From contig DATGFP010000117.1 of assembly GCA_035309005.1 (NCBI GenBank), positions 42,713 to 106,712 of the forward strand: a stretch of 64,000 nt of DNA. Direction: 5' to 3'. The notes beneath the pieces are model-generated. The model searched no databases, had not been told where the DNA came from, and was given only the letters and a program-made list of their open reading frames with translations. Positions 26,367 to 35,278 of this stretch are shown piece by piece. Source of the DNA: DATARH01 sp035309005 (GTDB lineage Bacteria; Pseudomonadota; Alphaproteobacteria; ATCC43930; CGMCC-115725). The position numbers and the translations under genes are program-made. Positions within the stretch are counted from its first letter, which is position 1. Each line of letters begins with the position of its first letter.

Positions 26367-26532
26367 GGTTCTTGTGGTCCTCGCTTAGCCTGTCGGCGGG
26401 GCAGCCTTGCGCAATCTCGAACCGCGGTCGAGCATTTTTCGGCCGGGTCCGGCGGCCGCGAGCGGGCAGGCGTTCCCGCGCGGCGGAAGCGGGTGTATAG
26501 AGATCGCAACAGTCCAGCAAGGGAGGACCGAG

Positions 26533-27681
26533 ATGAAAGACGGGTTGCGCGTGTTCGATGCCGACACCCACGTCGAGCCGACGGCCGAAGTGCTCGACAA
26601 ATATGTCGACCCCGGGTTTCGCCCGCGCCTCGCCGATCTGGCGCAATACCGCCAGCCGGTGCGGCCCAACAATCCCGGCGGCGCGCCCGGCCGCCACGTC
26701 TACCGCTACGGTCAGATCGCCTATAAGCGCATCCTCGGCGAGGCGGCGCCGCGCGACGCCCATAGCGGCCGCGACACCCACTGGATGGGTTCGAAACAGC
26801 CGCGCGCCGGAACCCAGGACGACCAGGCCGAAAGCCGCCTCCAAGACATGGATGACGAGGGGACCGACACGCATTTCCTCATTCCCACCTCGTGGACCAG
26901 CTTTGTCGGCCACGAGGACCCGGCGATTGAAACCAACATCATCCGTGCCTTCCACCGCCACATGGCGGATTTCAGCGGCAATCACCCGGACCGGCTGCAG
27001 GGCATGATCGTCGCCTCGGCGCGCGATGTCGACGCGGCGGTCAAGGAAATCCGCGAATGGGGCAAGTCGCGCTGGGCCGTCGCGGTGATGCCGCTCGTTA
27101 CCAAGGACATCCCGGCCGACCATCCCAAGCTCGACCCGATCTGGCGCGCCGCCGACGAGCACGATTTGCCGATCGTGCACCACAGCTTCACCTGGACGCC
27201 GCCCTATTTCCCCGGCTACGCCGATCTGTGGGACAACATCTTCCTCGGGCGGTTGGCGTCGCACCCCTGGGGCGCGATGCGCTTCATCGCCTCGGTGATC
27301 GGCGGCGGCATCATGGACCGCTTCCCCAATCTGCGGGTCGGCACCTTGGAATGCGGCTTCGGCTGGCTGCCGTTCTGGGGCAAGCGCATGGACGAGCAAT
27401 ACGCCTACGTCGGCTCGACCGCCGAACTCAAAATGAAGCCGAGCGAATACCTGAAGAGCGGGCGCTATTTCTGTAGCGTCGAGCGCCACGAGGGGGCCGA
27501 CATGTTCGACATGGTGACCCGCTTTTTGGGCGACGACGTTTTGATGTACGCCTCCGACTACCCGCATTCGGAGTGCCAATTCCCCGAGACCGTCAGCAAC
27601 TTCCTCGCCTGGGACGTCCGCCCCGAGCAGCGCGCAAAACTGATGGCCGGCAACGCCGACCGGTTGTTCAAGCGGACCTGA
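26533..27681 (+). CDS. Amidohydrolase 2 family protein
   Basis: A 382-residue metal-dependent TIM-barrel hydrolase of the amidohydrolase_2 (ACMSD-like) family. VFDADTHVEP carries the DxH-type metal motif, IVHHSFTW the central His, and MYASDYPHSECQFP the late metal-binding Asp. RFPNLRVGTLECGFGWLPFW is typical of relatives acting on aromatic or heterocyclic acids. GGGAGG at 26521 gives a good ribosome binding site for ATG 26533. Substrate unknown; decarboxylase or hydrolase activity is equally possible. A palindromic repeat follows. Confidence 0.83.
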   Translation: MKDGLRVFDADTHVEPTAEVLDKYVDPGFRPRLADLAQYRQPVRPNNPGGAPGRHVYRYGQIAYKRILGEAAPRDAHSGRDTHWMGSKQPRAGTQDDQAESRLQDMDDEGTDTHFLIPTSWTSFVGHEDPAIETNIIRAFHRHMADFSGNHPDRLQGMIVASARDVDAAVKEIREWGKSRWAVAVMPLVTKDIPADHPKLDPIWRAADEHDLPIVHHSFTWTPPYFPGYADLWDNIFLGRLASHPWGAMRFIASVIGGGIMDRFPNLRVGTLECGFGWLPFWGKRMDEQYAYVGSTAELKMKPSEYLKSGRYFCSVERHEGADMFDMVTRFLGDDVLMYASDYPHSECQFPETVSNFLAWDVRPEQRAKLMAGNADRLFKRT

Positions 27682-27702
27682 CCCAGCCGCTGTTCAAGCC
27701 GC

Positions 27703-27787
27703 TGTCATTGCGAGCAAAGCGAGGCAATCCCGCGCCGGGCACCCTCCCCGACGGGATTGCTTCGTCGCTGCGCTCCTCGCAATGACA
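27703..27787. repeat. Palindromic repeat, GTCATTGCGAG family, copy 1
   Basis: About 85 bases bounded by a perfect 12-base inverted repeat, TGTCATTGCGAG at 27703-27714 and its complement at 27776-27787. A second inner pair (GCAATCCCG and CGGGATTGC) extends the fold into a long hairpin. It sits between the amidohydrolase and MBL genes on one strand. A diverged copy lies at 41477-41550. Such elements are dispersed intergenic repeats in several alphaproteobacteria, likely mobilised in trans. Confidence 0.85.
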
Positions 27788-27802
27788 CGAATTAGGTAGA
27801 AG

Positions 27803-28600
27803 ATGACTGTCGACACTTATGAAATCTACGCGGTGCGCTATGCCCATAACGAGCGGCGGGCGAGCGAGAATTTCTACGGTGGCGACCCGCATGACGGGCC
27901 GATGCCGCTCGATTATTTCGTCTGGGCGGTGAAGGGCGAAGACCGCACGGTGATCTTCGACACCGGGTTCGACGAGGCGATGGCGCGAAAGCGCAAGCGC
28001 GCGTTCCTGCGTCCGCCGCGCGATGGCCTCCTGGCGGTCGGGGTCGACCCCAGCGCGGTCCAGGACGTCGTCATCAGCCACATGCATTACGACCACGCCG
28101 GCAACAACGACCTCTTCCCCAACGCAACCTTCCACCTGCAGGACCGCGAGATGGCATTCTGCACCGGCCGCTGCATGTGCCACCAGGACGTCCGCCGCTC
28201 GTTCGAGGCCGCGGACGTGACCGCGATGGTCGGCCGCGTCTTCCAGGGGCGCGTGCAGTTTCACGACGGCGCGGACGAGATCGCGCCGGGCATCACCGTG
28301 CATCACGTCGGCGGCCATACCGAGGGCCTGCAATTCATGCGGGTCAAGACGCGGCGCGGCTGGGTCGTGCTGGCGTCGGACGCCTCGCATTTCTACGCCA
28401 ATTTCGAACAGATGCGGGCCTACGCCACGGTCTACAACGTCGGCGACATGCTCGAGGGCTTCACGACCCTGAAGCGGCTGGCGTCGTCGCCGCACCACGT
28501 CATCCCGGGGCACGATCCCCTGGTGCTGCGCCGCTACCCGGCGGCGCAGCCGGGCCTCGAAGGGATCGCGGTGCGGCTCGACGTCGAGCCGCGCGAATAG
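27803..28600 (+). CDS. MBL-fold hydrolase, lactonase-like
   Basis: A 265-residue metallo-beta-lactamase-fold protein. The metal motif is SHMHYDHAGN (HxHxDH) near residue 93; further ligands are in VHHVGGHTEGLQ and LASDASHFY, and a final His in VIPGHDPLV. The layout is that of N-acyl homoserine lactonases (AttM/AiiA), though many relatives hydrolyse other lactones or esters. ATG at 27803 lies 16 bases after the palindromic repeat. Its stop abuts the stop of the next, opposite-strand gene with no base between them. Confidence 0.85.
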   Translation: MTVDTYEIYAVRYAHNERRASENFYGGDPHDGPMPLDYFVWAVKGEDRTVIFDTGFDEAMARKRKRAFLRPPRDGLLAVGVDPSAVQDVVISHMHYDHAGNNDLFPNATFHLQDREMAFCTGRCMCHQDVRRSFEAADVTAMVGRVFQGRVQFHDGADEIAPGITVHHVGGHTEGLQFMRVKTRRGWVVLASDASHFYANFEQMRAYATVYNVGDMLEGFTTLKRLASSPHHVIPGHDPLVLRRYPAAQPGLEGIAVRLDVEPRE

Positions 28601-29434
28601 TCAATCGGCCGATAAGCCCGCCGCCGCGGCAAGGCGTACCAGTTCATCGCGGCCCTGAAGCATGTCGTCGAGCGAGCCGAAGGCGTTCATGTAGTGCCCG
28701 CGGAAGCCCTTCTGCTCGATGCGGCGGAAGAGGTCGGCGAAATCGAGGTCGCCGGCGCCGGGCTGCAGGTGCACCTCGTTTCCGTTGCGCCAGCAATCGG
28801 CCAGCCGCACCTCGGCGACCCGGCCGAAATCGAGCGCCTCGACAAAGCCCGCGATCCCCTCCGGCACCAAATGCGCATGGTTGGCGGTGAAGGAAAGCCC
28901 GAACGCTGGCGAGCGGATGTGCTCATAATAAAACCGCCATTCCTCCAGCGTATGGGCAAGGTAGTGCATTTCGGCCTGCTCGGGTTCGTTGTTGAGGTTC
29001 TCCAGCAGGACCAGCGCCCGCTTGCATTCGGCATGCTCAACGACGCGCTGCAACCGCTCGCGCCCCGCCTGCATCCGCGTCTCGCGGTCGGAGCCGAAGT
29101 GAAACCCGGCATGCATGACGATCCACTCGGCGCCGAGCAGCGCGGCGGCATTGACATAGGCCATCAGATATTGCTCGACCGCGTCGGCGACGAACGGCGC
29201 AAACTCGGCGACGTTGACCGCGGACGACGTGTGCAGCCCGAGATGCAGCCCGTGCCGCTCACACTCGCGGCGCAGCCGCGCGGCGCGCTTGTCGGTGATC
29301 GTATCGAGCGCGTTCGCTCCGGTGTCGAGCTGGACGTCGATGTAGCGCACACCATGCGCCGCCGCCCAGGCGACGGCGTCCTCGAGCGCCAGCTTGCCGC
29401 CGACGTCGACGCCGATGCGCTCGCGCAGGCTCAT
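28601..29434 (-). CDS. Sugar phosphate isomerase/epimerase-like protein
   Basis: A 277-residue TIM-barrel protein of the AP-endonuclease-2/xylose-isomerase-like superfamily. Visible metal-site segments are WIVMHAGFHFGSD, VLLENLNNEP, LSFTANHAHLVPEG and VRLADCWRNGNEVHLQPGAGDLDF. Enzymes of this fold isomerise or epimerise sugars and related acids. The start at 29434 (MSLRERIGVDVGG) is chosen over one 14 codons upstream because it begins at the first conserved strand. No direct operon partner; the NIPSNAP gene lies 49 bases upstream on the same strand. Confidence 0.8.
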   Translation of the reverse strand: MSLRERIGVDVGGKLALEDAVAWAAAHGVRYIDVQLDTGANALDTITDKRAARLRRECERHGLHLGLHTSSAVNVAEFAPFVADAVEQYLMAYVNAAALLGAEWIVMHAGFHFGSDRETRMQAGRERLQRVVEHAECKRALVLLENLNNEPEQAEMHYLAHTLEEWRFYYEHIRSPAFGLSFTANHAHLVPEGIAGFVEALDFGRVAEVRLADCWRNGNEVHLQPGAGDLDFADLFRRIEQKGFRGHYMNAFGSLDDMLQGRDELVRLAAAAGLSAD

Positions 29435-29483
29435 CGCAAATGCCGTGCCCCCCTCCCGCGACGGGGAGGGGGACACGCCGCAT

Positions 29484-30098
29484 TCAGCGCAGCGGCGAGA
29501 AGGCAGCCGGCACGACCAGCGCGTTCTCCTGGATCAGCGTCTGGCCGGGCTGGCCGCCCCGCGGCGGCCAGATGCCCTCCTTCTGGGCCTTGGCGCGGGT
29601 CTCGGCGCGGTGGTTGGCATCCTTGTAGGCCCAGATGTGGCGCCAGCGGTTGAGCCCGCCCAATTCGGAATGGCCGGCGAACGCCAAGGGCGACAGTTCG
29701 ACGCGCTTGGCGATCGCGGTCGCCCAGCGGTCGATGATCGCGGGGATGGCGCCGGGCGCCAGCGTGTAGGTGCGGATTTCGTAGATGCCGCCCAATTGGC
29801 GCGGCTCCAGCTTCGGCGAGAACGGCGCCGGGATAAAGATCTCGCTGTTCATCTCCTCGATGAACTCCTGGATCTTCGGCGGCCAGCCCTCGATCTTCTG
29901 CGACCGGACCTTTTCGCGATGCGCGAAATCCTCGTAGGGCCAGACATGGATGATGCGGTTCAAGGGGCCGACCTCGGTGTGCCAGAAGGCGCCGAGCGGT
30001 GACACCTTGGTGCGGTTGGTCAAGCCTTCGGCAAAGCGCTTTTCGGCTTCAGCGACCGAGCCGGGCTTCAGACGGTAGGTACGGAATTCGACGATCAT
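29484..30098 (-). CDS. NIPSNAP family protein, two repeats
   Basis: A 204-residue protein built of two NIPSNAP (dimeric alpha-beta barrel) repeats: IVEFRTYRLKPGSVAEAEKRF...HVWPYEDFAHRE in the first half and IYEIRTYTLAPGAIPAII...HIWAYKDANHRAE in the second. Function of bacterial NIPSNAP proteins is unknown; they often accompany degradation enzymes. A GGAGGAACCC sequence (complement of 30100-30115) sits before the ATG. Upstream of it lies a small secreted protein gene. Confidence 0.85.
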   Translation of the reverse strand: MIVEFRTYRLKPGSVAEAEKRFAEGLTNRTKVSPLGAFWHTEVGPLNRIIHVWPYEDFAHREKVRSQKIEGWPPKIQEFIEEMNSEIFIPAPFSPKLEPRQLGGIYEIRTYTLAPGAIPAIIDRWATAIAKRVELSPLAFAGHSELGGLNRWRHIWAYKDANHRAETRAKAQKEGIWPPRGGQPGQTLIQENALVVPAAFSPLR

Positions 30099-30179
30099 CG
30101 GGGGTTCCTCCGCTAAGGATGAGAACATGACGCTAGACCGCCGGCGCTCGCGCCACAAGGCGGCGGTGAGTAGCGGCTG

Positions 30180-30419
30180 CTATTGCGGCGGCGCGAGCGG
30201 CTCGCGCGGCGGCAGGTTCTGCCCCGCCAGGCACGCCTTCAGCTGTGCGTCGCGCCTGGCGTTGGATTCGGCAGTGTAATCGGGGAAGGCCATCTGCGCC
30301 TTTTTGGTGCAGAGGTCCATCGTCTTCCAGTTCTTCATCGCCACAACCCCCGGCTGGCTGGCCAGCGCGGCCGGCGCAAACGCGGCAACGAAAAGTGCTG
30401 TAATTAGGCGGTTGATCAT
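30180..30419 (-). CDS. Small secreted protein, unknown
   Basis: A 79-residue protein starting MINRLITALFVAAFAPAALA, a clean Sec signal peptide with cleavage after ALA. The mature ~59 residues contain two cysteines (DLCTKKAQ and KACLAGQ), likely a disulfide, and end in a Pro-rich tail (LPPREPLAPPQ). No family recognised. The start at 30419 is preferred over an upstream one because it places the signal peptide at the N-terminus. It diverges from the GST gene. Confidence 0.65.
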   Translation of the reverse strand: MINRLITALFVAAFAPAALASQPGVVAMKNWKTMDLCTKKAQMAFPDYTAESNARRDAQLKACLAGQNLPPREPLAPPQ

Positions 30420-30533
30420 TCCTGCCGTCCCGCTGCGGTGGGAGGCGCAGCATACATCCGATCGACCTCGCGTGGTTGCGTCGCGCAAAATTCTGAGGCT
30501 CCATTGCGCCGCCGCACCGGGAGGATTTCTGCC

Positions 30534-31163
30534 ATGCCAGCCTTATTGAAAATCTGGGGCCGCACGACCTCGTCGAACGTCCAGAAGGTGCTGTGGTGCT
30601 GCGCTGAACTCGGCATCGAATACGACCGCACCGATTGGGGCGGGCCGTTCGGCGGCAACCAGAACCCGGAATACCTGCGGCTCAACCCCAATGGGCTGGT
30701 GCCAACGGTGATCGACGGCGACCTGGTGATGTGGGAATCGAACACGATCTGCCGCTATCTCTGCGCGACCCGCGACGGCGAGCGCCTCTACCCGCGCGAT
30801 CCCGCCGCCCGCACCCATGTCGAGCGCTGGATGGACTGGCAGCTGTCGGTCATCGCGACGCCGATGTCGGTGCTGCTGGTGCAGCTCGTGCGCGCCCCGC
30901 CCGAGCAGCGCGACCCGGCGGCGGCCGAGGCGGCGCGGCGGCGCGCGCTCGCCGGCTGGATGATCGTCGAAGATGCCGTCGCGGCGCAGCCTTTTCTCGC
31001 CGGCACCGGGCTGAGCCTCGCCGAGATCGTGCTCGGCACGCAGATCTATCGCTGGTTCACCTTCCCGATCGAGCGGCCGACGCTGCCGGCCTTGCGTGCG
31101 TGGTATGACCGGCTGCGCGAGCGGCCCGGGTTCAAGAGCCATATCGAAATGCCGATCACATGA
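30534..31163 (+). CDS. Glutathione S-transferase family protein
   Basis: A 209-residue GST. The thioredoxin-like domain starts LKIWGRTTSSNVQKVLW with a Ser-rich active-site loop, contains NPNGLVPTVIDGD and the gamma-Glu-binding WESNTICRYL. The helical C-domain has VERWMDWQLS and the N-capping LSLAEIVLG. Similar to beta-etherase/YfcG-type or theta-like bacterial GSTs. GGGAGGA at about 30520 supports the ATG. Probably cytosolic detoxification. Confidence 0.88.
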   Translation: MPALLKIWGRTTSSNVQKVLWCCAELGIEYDRTDWGGPFGGNQNPEYLRLNPNGLVPTVIDGDLVMWESNTICRYLCATRDGERLYPRDPAARTHVERWMDWQLSVIATPMSVLLVQLVRAPPEQRDPAAAEAARRRALAGWMIVEDAVAAQPFLAGTGLSLAEIVLGTQIYRWFTFPIERPTLPALRAWYDRLRERPGFKSHIEMPIT

Positions 31164-31242
31164 TCGCGAGGCCGGTTACAGGCCGATTGCATTAGCCGCA
31201 CGGCTTTCTAGGCTGCCGCACCTCAGAATGAGGGAGGCAAAC

Positions 31243-31710
31243 ATGAAGGCTCCAAAGGCCGCGCTGGCGATCCGGGTCGCGCTTATCACGGTCGCACTCT
31301 TGGGCGGCCCGGCATCGGCTCAGGATAAAACCAAAATGATCGCCGACCGCGAAGCACTGATGAAAGATCAAGGCCGACAATGGGTCGTCATCAGGAACTA
31401 TGTGCAGGGCAAGGGTGAACAGGCAGCTGCGATAGCGGCCGCGGAGTCCTTGTCAAAATCGGTGCCGACGGTGCCGAACTATTTTCCACCGGGAAGCGAG
31501 GGGCCGAATCACGACGGCAAGTACGGGCCGAAGCCGGAGGTGTGGAGCAAACGCAACGATTTCCTCGCCGCCGACAAGAAGGTCGTCAGCCAAATCGCGG
31601 CGCTCGACACCGCCCTTAGGAGCGGCGATAACGCCAAGGTCGCGGCGGCATTTAAGGATCTCGACTTCTGCAGCAGCTGCCACAACGACTTCCGCGCGAA
31701 ATTGCAATAA
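31243..31710 (+). CDS. Cytochrome c, cytochrome c-prime-like
   Basis: A 155-residue periplasmic c-type cytochrome. Signal peptide to about residue 27 (VALITVALLGGPASA-Q) and a single heme site near the C-terminus, FCSSCHNDFRAKLQ, as in class II cytochromes (cytochrome c'/c-556 type). The helical body between them fits that family. GGGAGG at 31232 precedes the ATG. It ends in TAA whose first bases overlap the probable start of the diheme cytochrome, so the two are likely a coupled electron-transfer pair. Confidence 0.85.
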   Translation: MKAPKAALAIRVALITVALLGGPASAQDKTKMIADREALMKDQGRQWVVIRNYVQGKGEQAAAIAAAESLSKSVPTVPNYFPPGSEGPNHDGKYGPKPEVWSKRNDFLAADKKVVSQIAALDTALRSGDNAKVAAAFKDLDFCSSCHNDFRAKLQ

Positions 31711-32567
31711 CGGCCCTTGCTGCTGCACTTCTGCTGCTGGCCCCCTCGTCGGCGATTGCCGATAAGGGGGAGATTGCGCGCGGCGCCTATCTCGCCAATG
31801 CCGCCGACTGCGTCGCCTGCCACACCGACAGCGAGCACGGCGGCAAGCCCTTTGCCGGCGGGCGGGCGCTGGCGACGCCGTTTGGCACCTTCTACAGCCC
31901 CAACATCACCCCCGACCCGGAGACCGGCATCGGGCGCTGGAGCGACCAAAAATTCCGCCGCGCGCTGCGCGACGGGGTGCGCCCCGACGGCGCCAATTAC
32001 TTCCCAGTCTTCCCCTACCCGAGCTTTACCGGGATCACCGACGCCGATTTGCGGGCGATTAAGGCCTACCTCTTTGCGCAGCCGGCGGTGCGGCAGGCCG
32101 ACCGGCGGCATGACATCGCGTTCCCGGTTTCCTGGCGGTTTCTGCAGACCGGGTGGAAATGGCTGTACTTCACACCCGGGCCATTTCGCCCGGCGGCGGA
32201 CCGCAGCGCCGCCTACAATCGCGGCGCCTATCTCGTCACCGCGCTCGCCCATTGCGGCGAATGCCACACCCCGCGCAACCGCTGGGGCGCCCCCGACCCG
32301 CGGCGCTTTCTCGCCGGGGCGGCGCAGGGACCGGACGGCAAGGAGGTTCCCAACATCACGCCCGACGCCCAAACCGGCATCGGCGACTGGAGCGAAGACG
32401 ACATCGTCAGGGTGCTGACCGACGGCCGCACGCCCGATCTCGACCAGGTCGGCGGCCTGATGCGCGAGGTCGTCCGCAGCACCGCGCGGTTGACCGAGGC
32501 AGACCGCCGCGCCATCGCGCTCTACCTGCGGTCGGTGCCTGCGGTGTCGAGTCCCGACGCGAAATGA
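31707..32567 (+). CDS. Diheme cytochrome c, ATA start position
   Basis: About 286 residues with two CxxCH sites, ADCVACHTD and GECHTPRN (near residues 33 and 183), and repeated NITPD motifs, as in the small diheme cytochromes that accept electrons from periplasmic alcohol or aldehyde dehydrogenases. Reading from 31707 gives a perfect signal peptide (TALAAALLLLAPSSAIA), but the codon at the start is ATA. No ATG, GTG or TTG occurs in frame between the upstream stop (31653) and the signal peptide; the first ATG in frame, well downstream, would remove the first heme. The sequence ATAA here replaces an expected ATGA overlap with the previous gene. The gene may use AUA, be silent, or contain a sequence error. 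Confidence 0.75.
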   Translation: MTALAAALLLLAPSSAIADKGEIARGAYLANAADCVACHTDSEHGGKPFAGGRALATPFGTFYSPNITPDPETGIGRWSDQKFRRALRDGVRPDGANYFPVFPYPSFTGITDADLRAIKAYLFAQPAVRQADRRHDIAFPVSWRFLQTGWKWLYFTPGPFRPAADRSAAYNRGAYLVTALAHCGECHTPRNRWGAPDPRRFLAGAAQGPDGKEVPNITPDAQTGIGDWSEDDIVRVLTDGRTPDLDQVGGLMREVVRSTARLTEADRRAIALYLRSVPAVSSPDAK

Positions 32568-32722
32568 CGGCGCCCGCGTTTCGGCACTGGACGCTCCGGC
32601 GCGACCTCTTATGATGGCGCTGCCGGGGGGCATTTTTCTTGCCTCCTGGCTGTCATGGAGACCGGTTGAACAAGGCGCCGCGGGTCGTAGCGGACCGGCG
32701 GAGGCAGCGCAGGGAGCGGAGT

Positions 32723-33763
32723 TTGGCGCGCGCGCGATCGGATAAAAGCCTCGCCCGTTTCGACCGGATCGCGCTGGTGCTGTCGGGCGGTGGCGGGCTC
32801 GGCGCCTACCAGGCTGGCGCCTACGCGGCGCTGGAGAATTGCGGGGTGCGGCCGAATTGGATCGCCGGCACGGCGATCGGCGCCGTCAACGCCGCGATCA
32901 TCGCCGGCAACCTGCCGCACGAACGGATCTTCCGGCTGCGCCAGTTCTGGCAGGAATTGGGCCGCCATCGCGGGCCCGGCGCGGCGTATCGGGCGCGATC
33001 GAGGCTGCGCGGGTGGTTCGCCGCGGGGCTGCCGGGCTGGCGCGAGCGCAACGGGGCGGCAGCGTCGCTACGGCCGACGATGCGCACCGGCGAACTGCGC
33101 GAGTTGATCGCCGCGGCGGTCGATTTCGATCGCGTCAACTCCGGCGCGGTTCGGCTGGTGCTCGGCGCGGTCAACCTCGTCACCGGGGCGGAGACCTATT
33201 TCGACAACGACCGCCACGTGCTCGGCCCCGACCATGTGCTGGCGAGCACCGCGTTGCCCGGGATGCCGGCGATCGAGCTTGACGGCCAGCGCTATGGCGG
33301 CAGCGCTGTGTCGGTTGCCGCGCTCGACGACGCGCGGCCGGCCGACACCTTGTGCTTTGTGATCGACGGCTACGATCCGGCGCCGGGCGGCGGCGGCGGC
33401 GCCAGCCGGTCGGCGCGCGAGATCGCGGCGCTGCGGCGCAACCACGATCTGCGCCGGATGATCGCGCTGTTGGGCGAGCGGGTGCCGCCGGCGTCGCGCC
33501 GCGATGGCGATATCCGCAAATGCCTCGCCGAAGCGAGCGAGGCGACAATGACGATCCTGCACCTGGTGCACGAGGGCAGCGCAGAGGGTCTCGCCGGCAA
33601 GATTGCGGATTTCGCGCCGGCCGCGGTGCTGCGCCGCTGGCAGGCCGGCGAGAGCGACGTCGCGACGAGCCTCGCTCATCCGCTGTGGCTGGCGCCGCCG
33701 CCGCGGCGGCTCGGCGTCGTGGTGCACGAGCTGCGCGGCGGCGTCGCCGCCCCGCCGCGCTGA
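32723..33763 (+). CDS. Patatin-like protein (DUF3734), inactive site
   Basis: About 346 aa. The patatin oxyanion loop LVLSGGGGLGAYQAG is intact at residues 18-32, but the nucleophile motif reads GTAIGA (Ala51, codon GCG at 32873) where patatins have GTSIGA, and the partner motif reads YGGSAVS where a YWDGGLVS-type Asp is normal. Both members of the Ser-Asp dyad are thus missing. The C-terminal DUF3734-like part (TILHLVHEGS...GESDVATSL) is kept, and the frame is clean. TTG 32723 is chosen because AGGGAG lies just upstream; a TTG at 32639 is the longer alternative. Active relatives often sit with PHA/3-hydroxybutyrate genes, and phaZ is next here. Confidence 0.8.
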   Translation: MARARSDKSLARFDRIALVLSGGGGLGAYQAGAYAALENCGVRPNWIAGTAIGAVNAAIIAGNLPHERIFRLRQFWQELGRHRGPGAAYRARSRLRGWFAAGLPGWRERNGAAASLRPTMRTGELRELIAAAVDFDRVNSGAVRLVLGAVNLVTGAETYFDNDRHVLGPDHVLASTALPGMPAIELDGQRYGGSAVSVAALDDARPADTLCFVIDGYDPAPGGGGGASRSAREIAALRRNHDLRRMIALLGERVPPASRRDGDIRKCLAEASEATMTILHLVHEGSAEGLAGKIADFAPAAVLRRWQAGESDVATSLAHPLWLAPPPRRLGVVVHELRGGVAAPPR

Positions 33764-34060
33764 ACCGCTGCGCCGAACCGCGAATCCGACGCCCGTTCGG
33801 GGGCTGCGCGGCGACGGCGGCCGAATTTGCCGAAATCGGCGCGCGATTTCCCCACCGCCTTGTCGCGGCATTAATTTATCCTATTGAAACCAAGGACGAT
33901 TTAGGGTCCGATCGGGATCGAAGCCGGCCCTCTGTCGCGCGCCGGCGCATGGCTGGGGCCGCGGCGACGCAATCGCTGGCGTGGCCGGGGTTACCATATG
34001 CACAGTGAGGTTTCGTCCCGCGCCAAATCTGCTGCACGACGAATTTGGACCTGAACAGCC
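33764..34060. promoter_or_regulatory. Upstream region of phaZ with AT-rich patch
   Basis: Non-coding 297 bases between the patatin-like gene and phaZ. The stretch TTAATTTATCCTATTGAAAC at 33871-33890 is markedly AT-rich against its surroundings and is the best place for a promoter, though I cannot align a convincing -35/-10 pair with normal spacing. No terminator hairpin with a T-tract is visible. Confidence 0.3.
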
Positions 34061-35278
34061 ATGTTGTATGACGCCTACCAAGTACAATGCGATGTCCTCG
34101 CCCCGTGGCGACTCTTTGCGGATACTGCGCGTGGCCTGCTCGACCAGGCCTGGCTGGGGCTCGACCAATTGCCGCTGGTGCGCGGCGCCAGCGCGGCATT
34201 GAACCTGTTCTCGGATACCAGGCTGCGGCACGAGCACCCCCCCTTCGGCATCGACCGCGTGACGATCGCCGGCGCCGAGATCGCGGTCAGCGAGGAAATC
34301 GCGGCGGAGCATCCGTTCTGCCGGCTCGTGCGGTTCCGCAAGGCGGCCGCCTCCGACCAGCCCAAGCTGTTGATCGTCGCGCCCCTCTCCGGGCATTTCG
34401 CGACATTGCTGCGCGGCACCGTGGCGGCGGCGCTGCAGGACCACGACGTCTACCTGACCGACTGGGTCAATGCCCGCAACGTGCCGCTGCAGCACGGCCA
34501 GTTCGGCTTCGACGACATGATCGAGCTGGTCATCGATTTCATCCGGCAGCTCGGCCCCGGCTGTCACGTCATGGCGGTGTGCCAACCGGCGGTGCCGGTA
34601 TTGGCCGCGGTATCGCTGATGGCGGCGGCCGGCGACCCCTGCCAGCCGCGCTCGATGGTGCTGATGGGCGGCCCGATCGACCCCGCCGCCAACCCGACCG
34701 AGGTCAACCGGTTCGCCGCCTCGCATTCGCTCGCCTGGTTCGAGAACATGGTGATCACGACGGTGCCGGCGCGCTATCCCGGCGCCTTCCGTCGCGTCTA
34801 TCCCGGCTTCCTGCAATTGGCCGGCTTTATCAGCATGAACCTCGACCGGCACGTCGAAGCGCATTGGCGGATGTTTCGCCAGCTCGCCGAGGGCGATTGC
34901 GCCGGCGCGGCGCCGACCCGCGCGTTCTACGACGAATACAGTTCGGTGATGGACCTGCCGGCGGATTTCTATCTGGAAACCATCGAGCGGGTGTTCCAGC
35001 GCCACGATCTGGCGCGCGGCCGCTTGCGGGTGCAGGGCAAACTGGTCGATCCCGGCGCGATCGAGAAGACCGCGCTGATGACCGTCGAGGGCGAGCGCGA
35101 CGATGTTTGCGCGGTCGGCCAGACCGTCGCGGCGCACACGCTGTGCCGCAGCCTGGCGCCGGCCAAGCACGCCCACCACCTGCAGCCGGCGGTCGGCCAT
35201 TACGGCGTCTTCAACGGCCGCCGCTGGCAGACCGAAACTTACCCGAAGGTCGCCGAATTCATCCGGGCGAACAGCTGA
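34061..35278 (+). CDS. phaZ: Intracellular PHB depolymerase PhaZ
   Basis: A 405-residue alpha/beta-hydrolase of the intracellular poly(3-hydroxybutyrate) depolymerase family, which mobilises storage granules. The nucleophile is the cysteine of VMAVCQPAVPVLAA (Cys174), the family hallmark in place of a lipase serine. VYLTDWVNARNVPL, VEGERDDVCAVGQT and the late His in AVGHYGVFNGRRW complete the expected triad. N-terminal YDAYQVQCDVLAPWR is typical. Complete by length. The ~300 bases before it contain a short AT-rich patch at 33870-33895 that may hold its promoter. Confidence 0.92.
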   Translation: MLYDAYQVQCDVLAPWRLFADTARGLLDQAWLGLDQLPLVRGASAALNLFSDTRLRHEHPPFGIDRVTIAGAEIAVSEEIAAEHPFCRLVRFRKAAASDQPKLLIVAPLSGHFATLLRGTVAAALQDHDVYLTDWVNARNVPLQHGQFGFDDMIELVIDFIRQLGPGCHVMAVCQPAVPVLAAVSLMAAAGDPCQPRSMVLMGGPIDPAANPTEVNRFAASHSLAWFENMVITTVPARYPGAFRRVYPGFLQLAGFISMNLDRHVEAHWRMFRQLAEGDCAGAAPTRAFYDEYSSVMDLPADFYLETIERVFQRHDLARGRLRVQGKLVDPGAIEKTALMTVEGERDDVCAVGQTVAAHTLCRSLAPAKHAHHLQPAVGHYGVFNGRRWQTETYPKVAEFIRANS

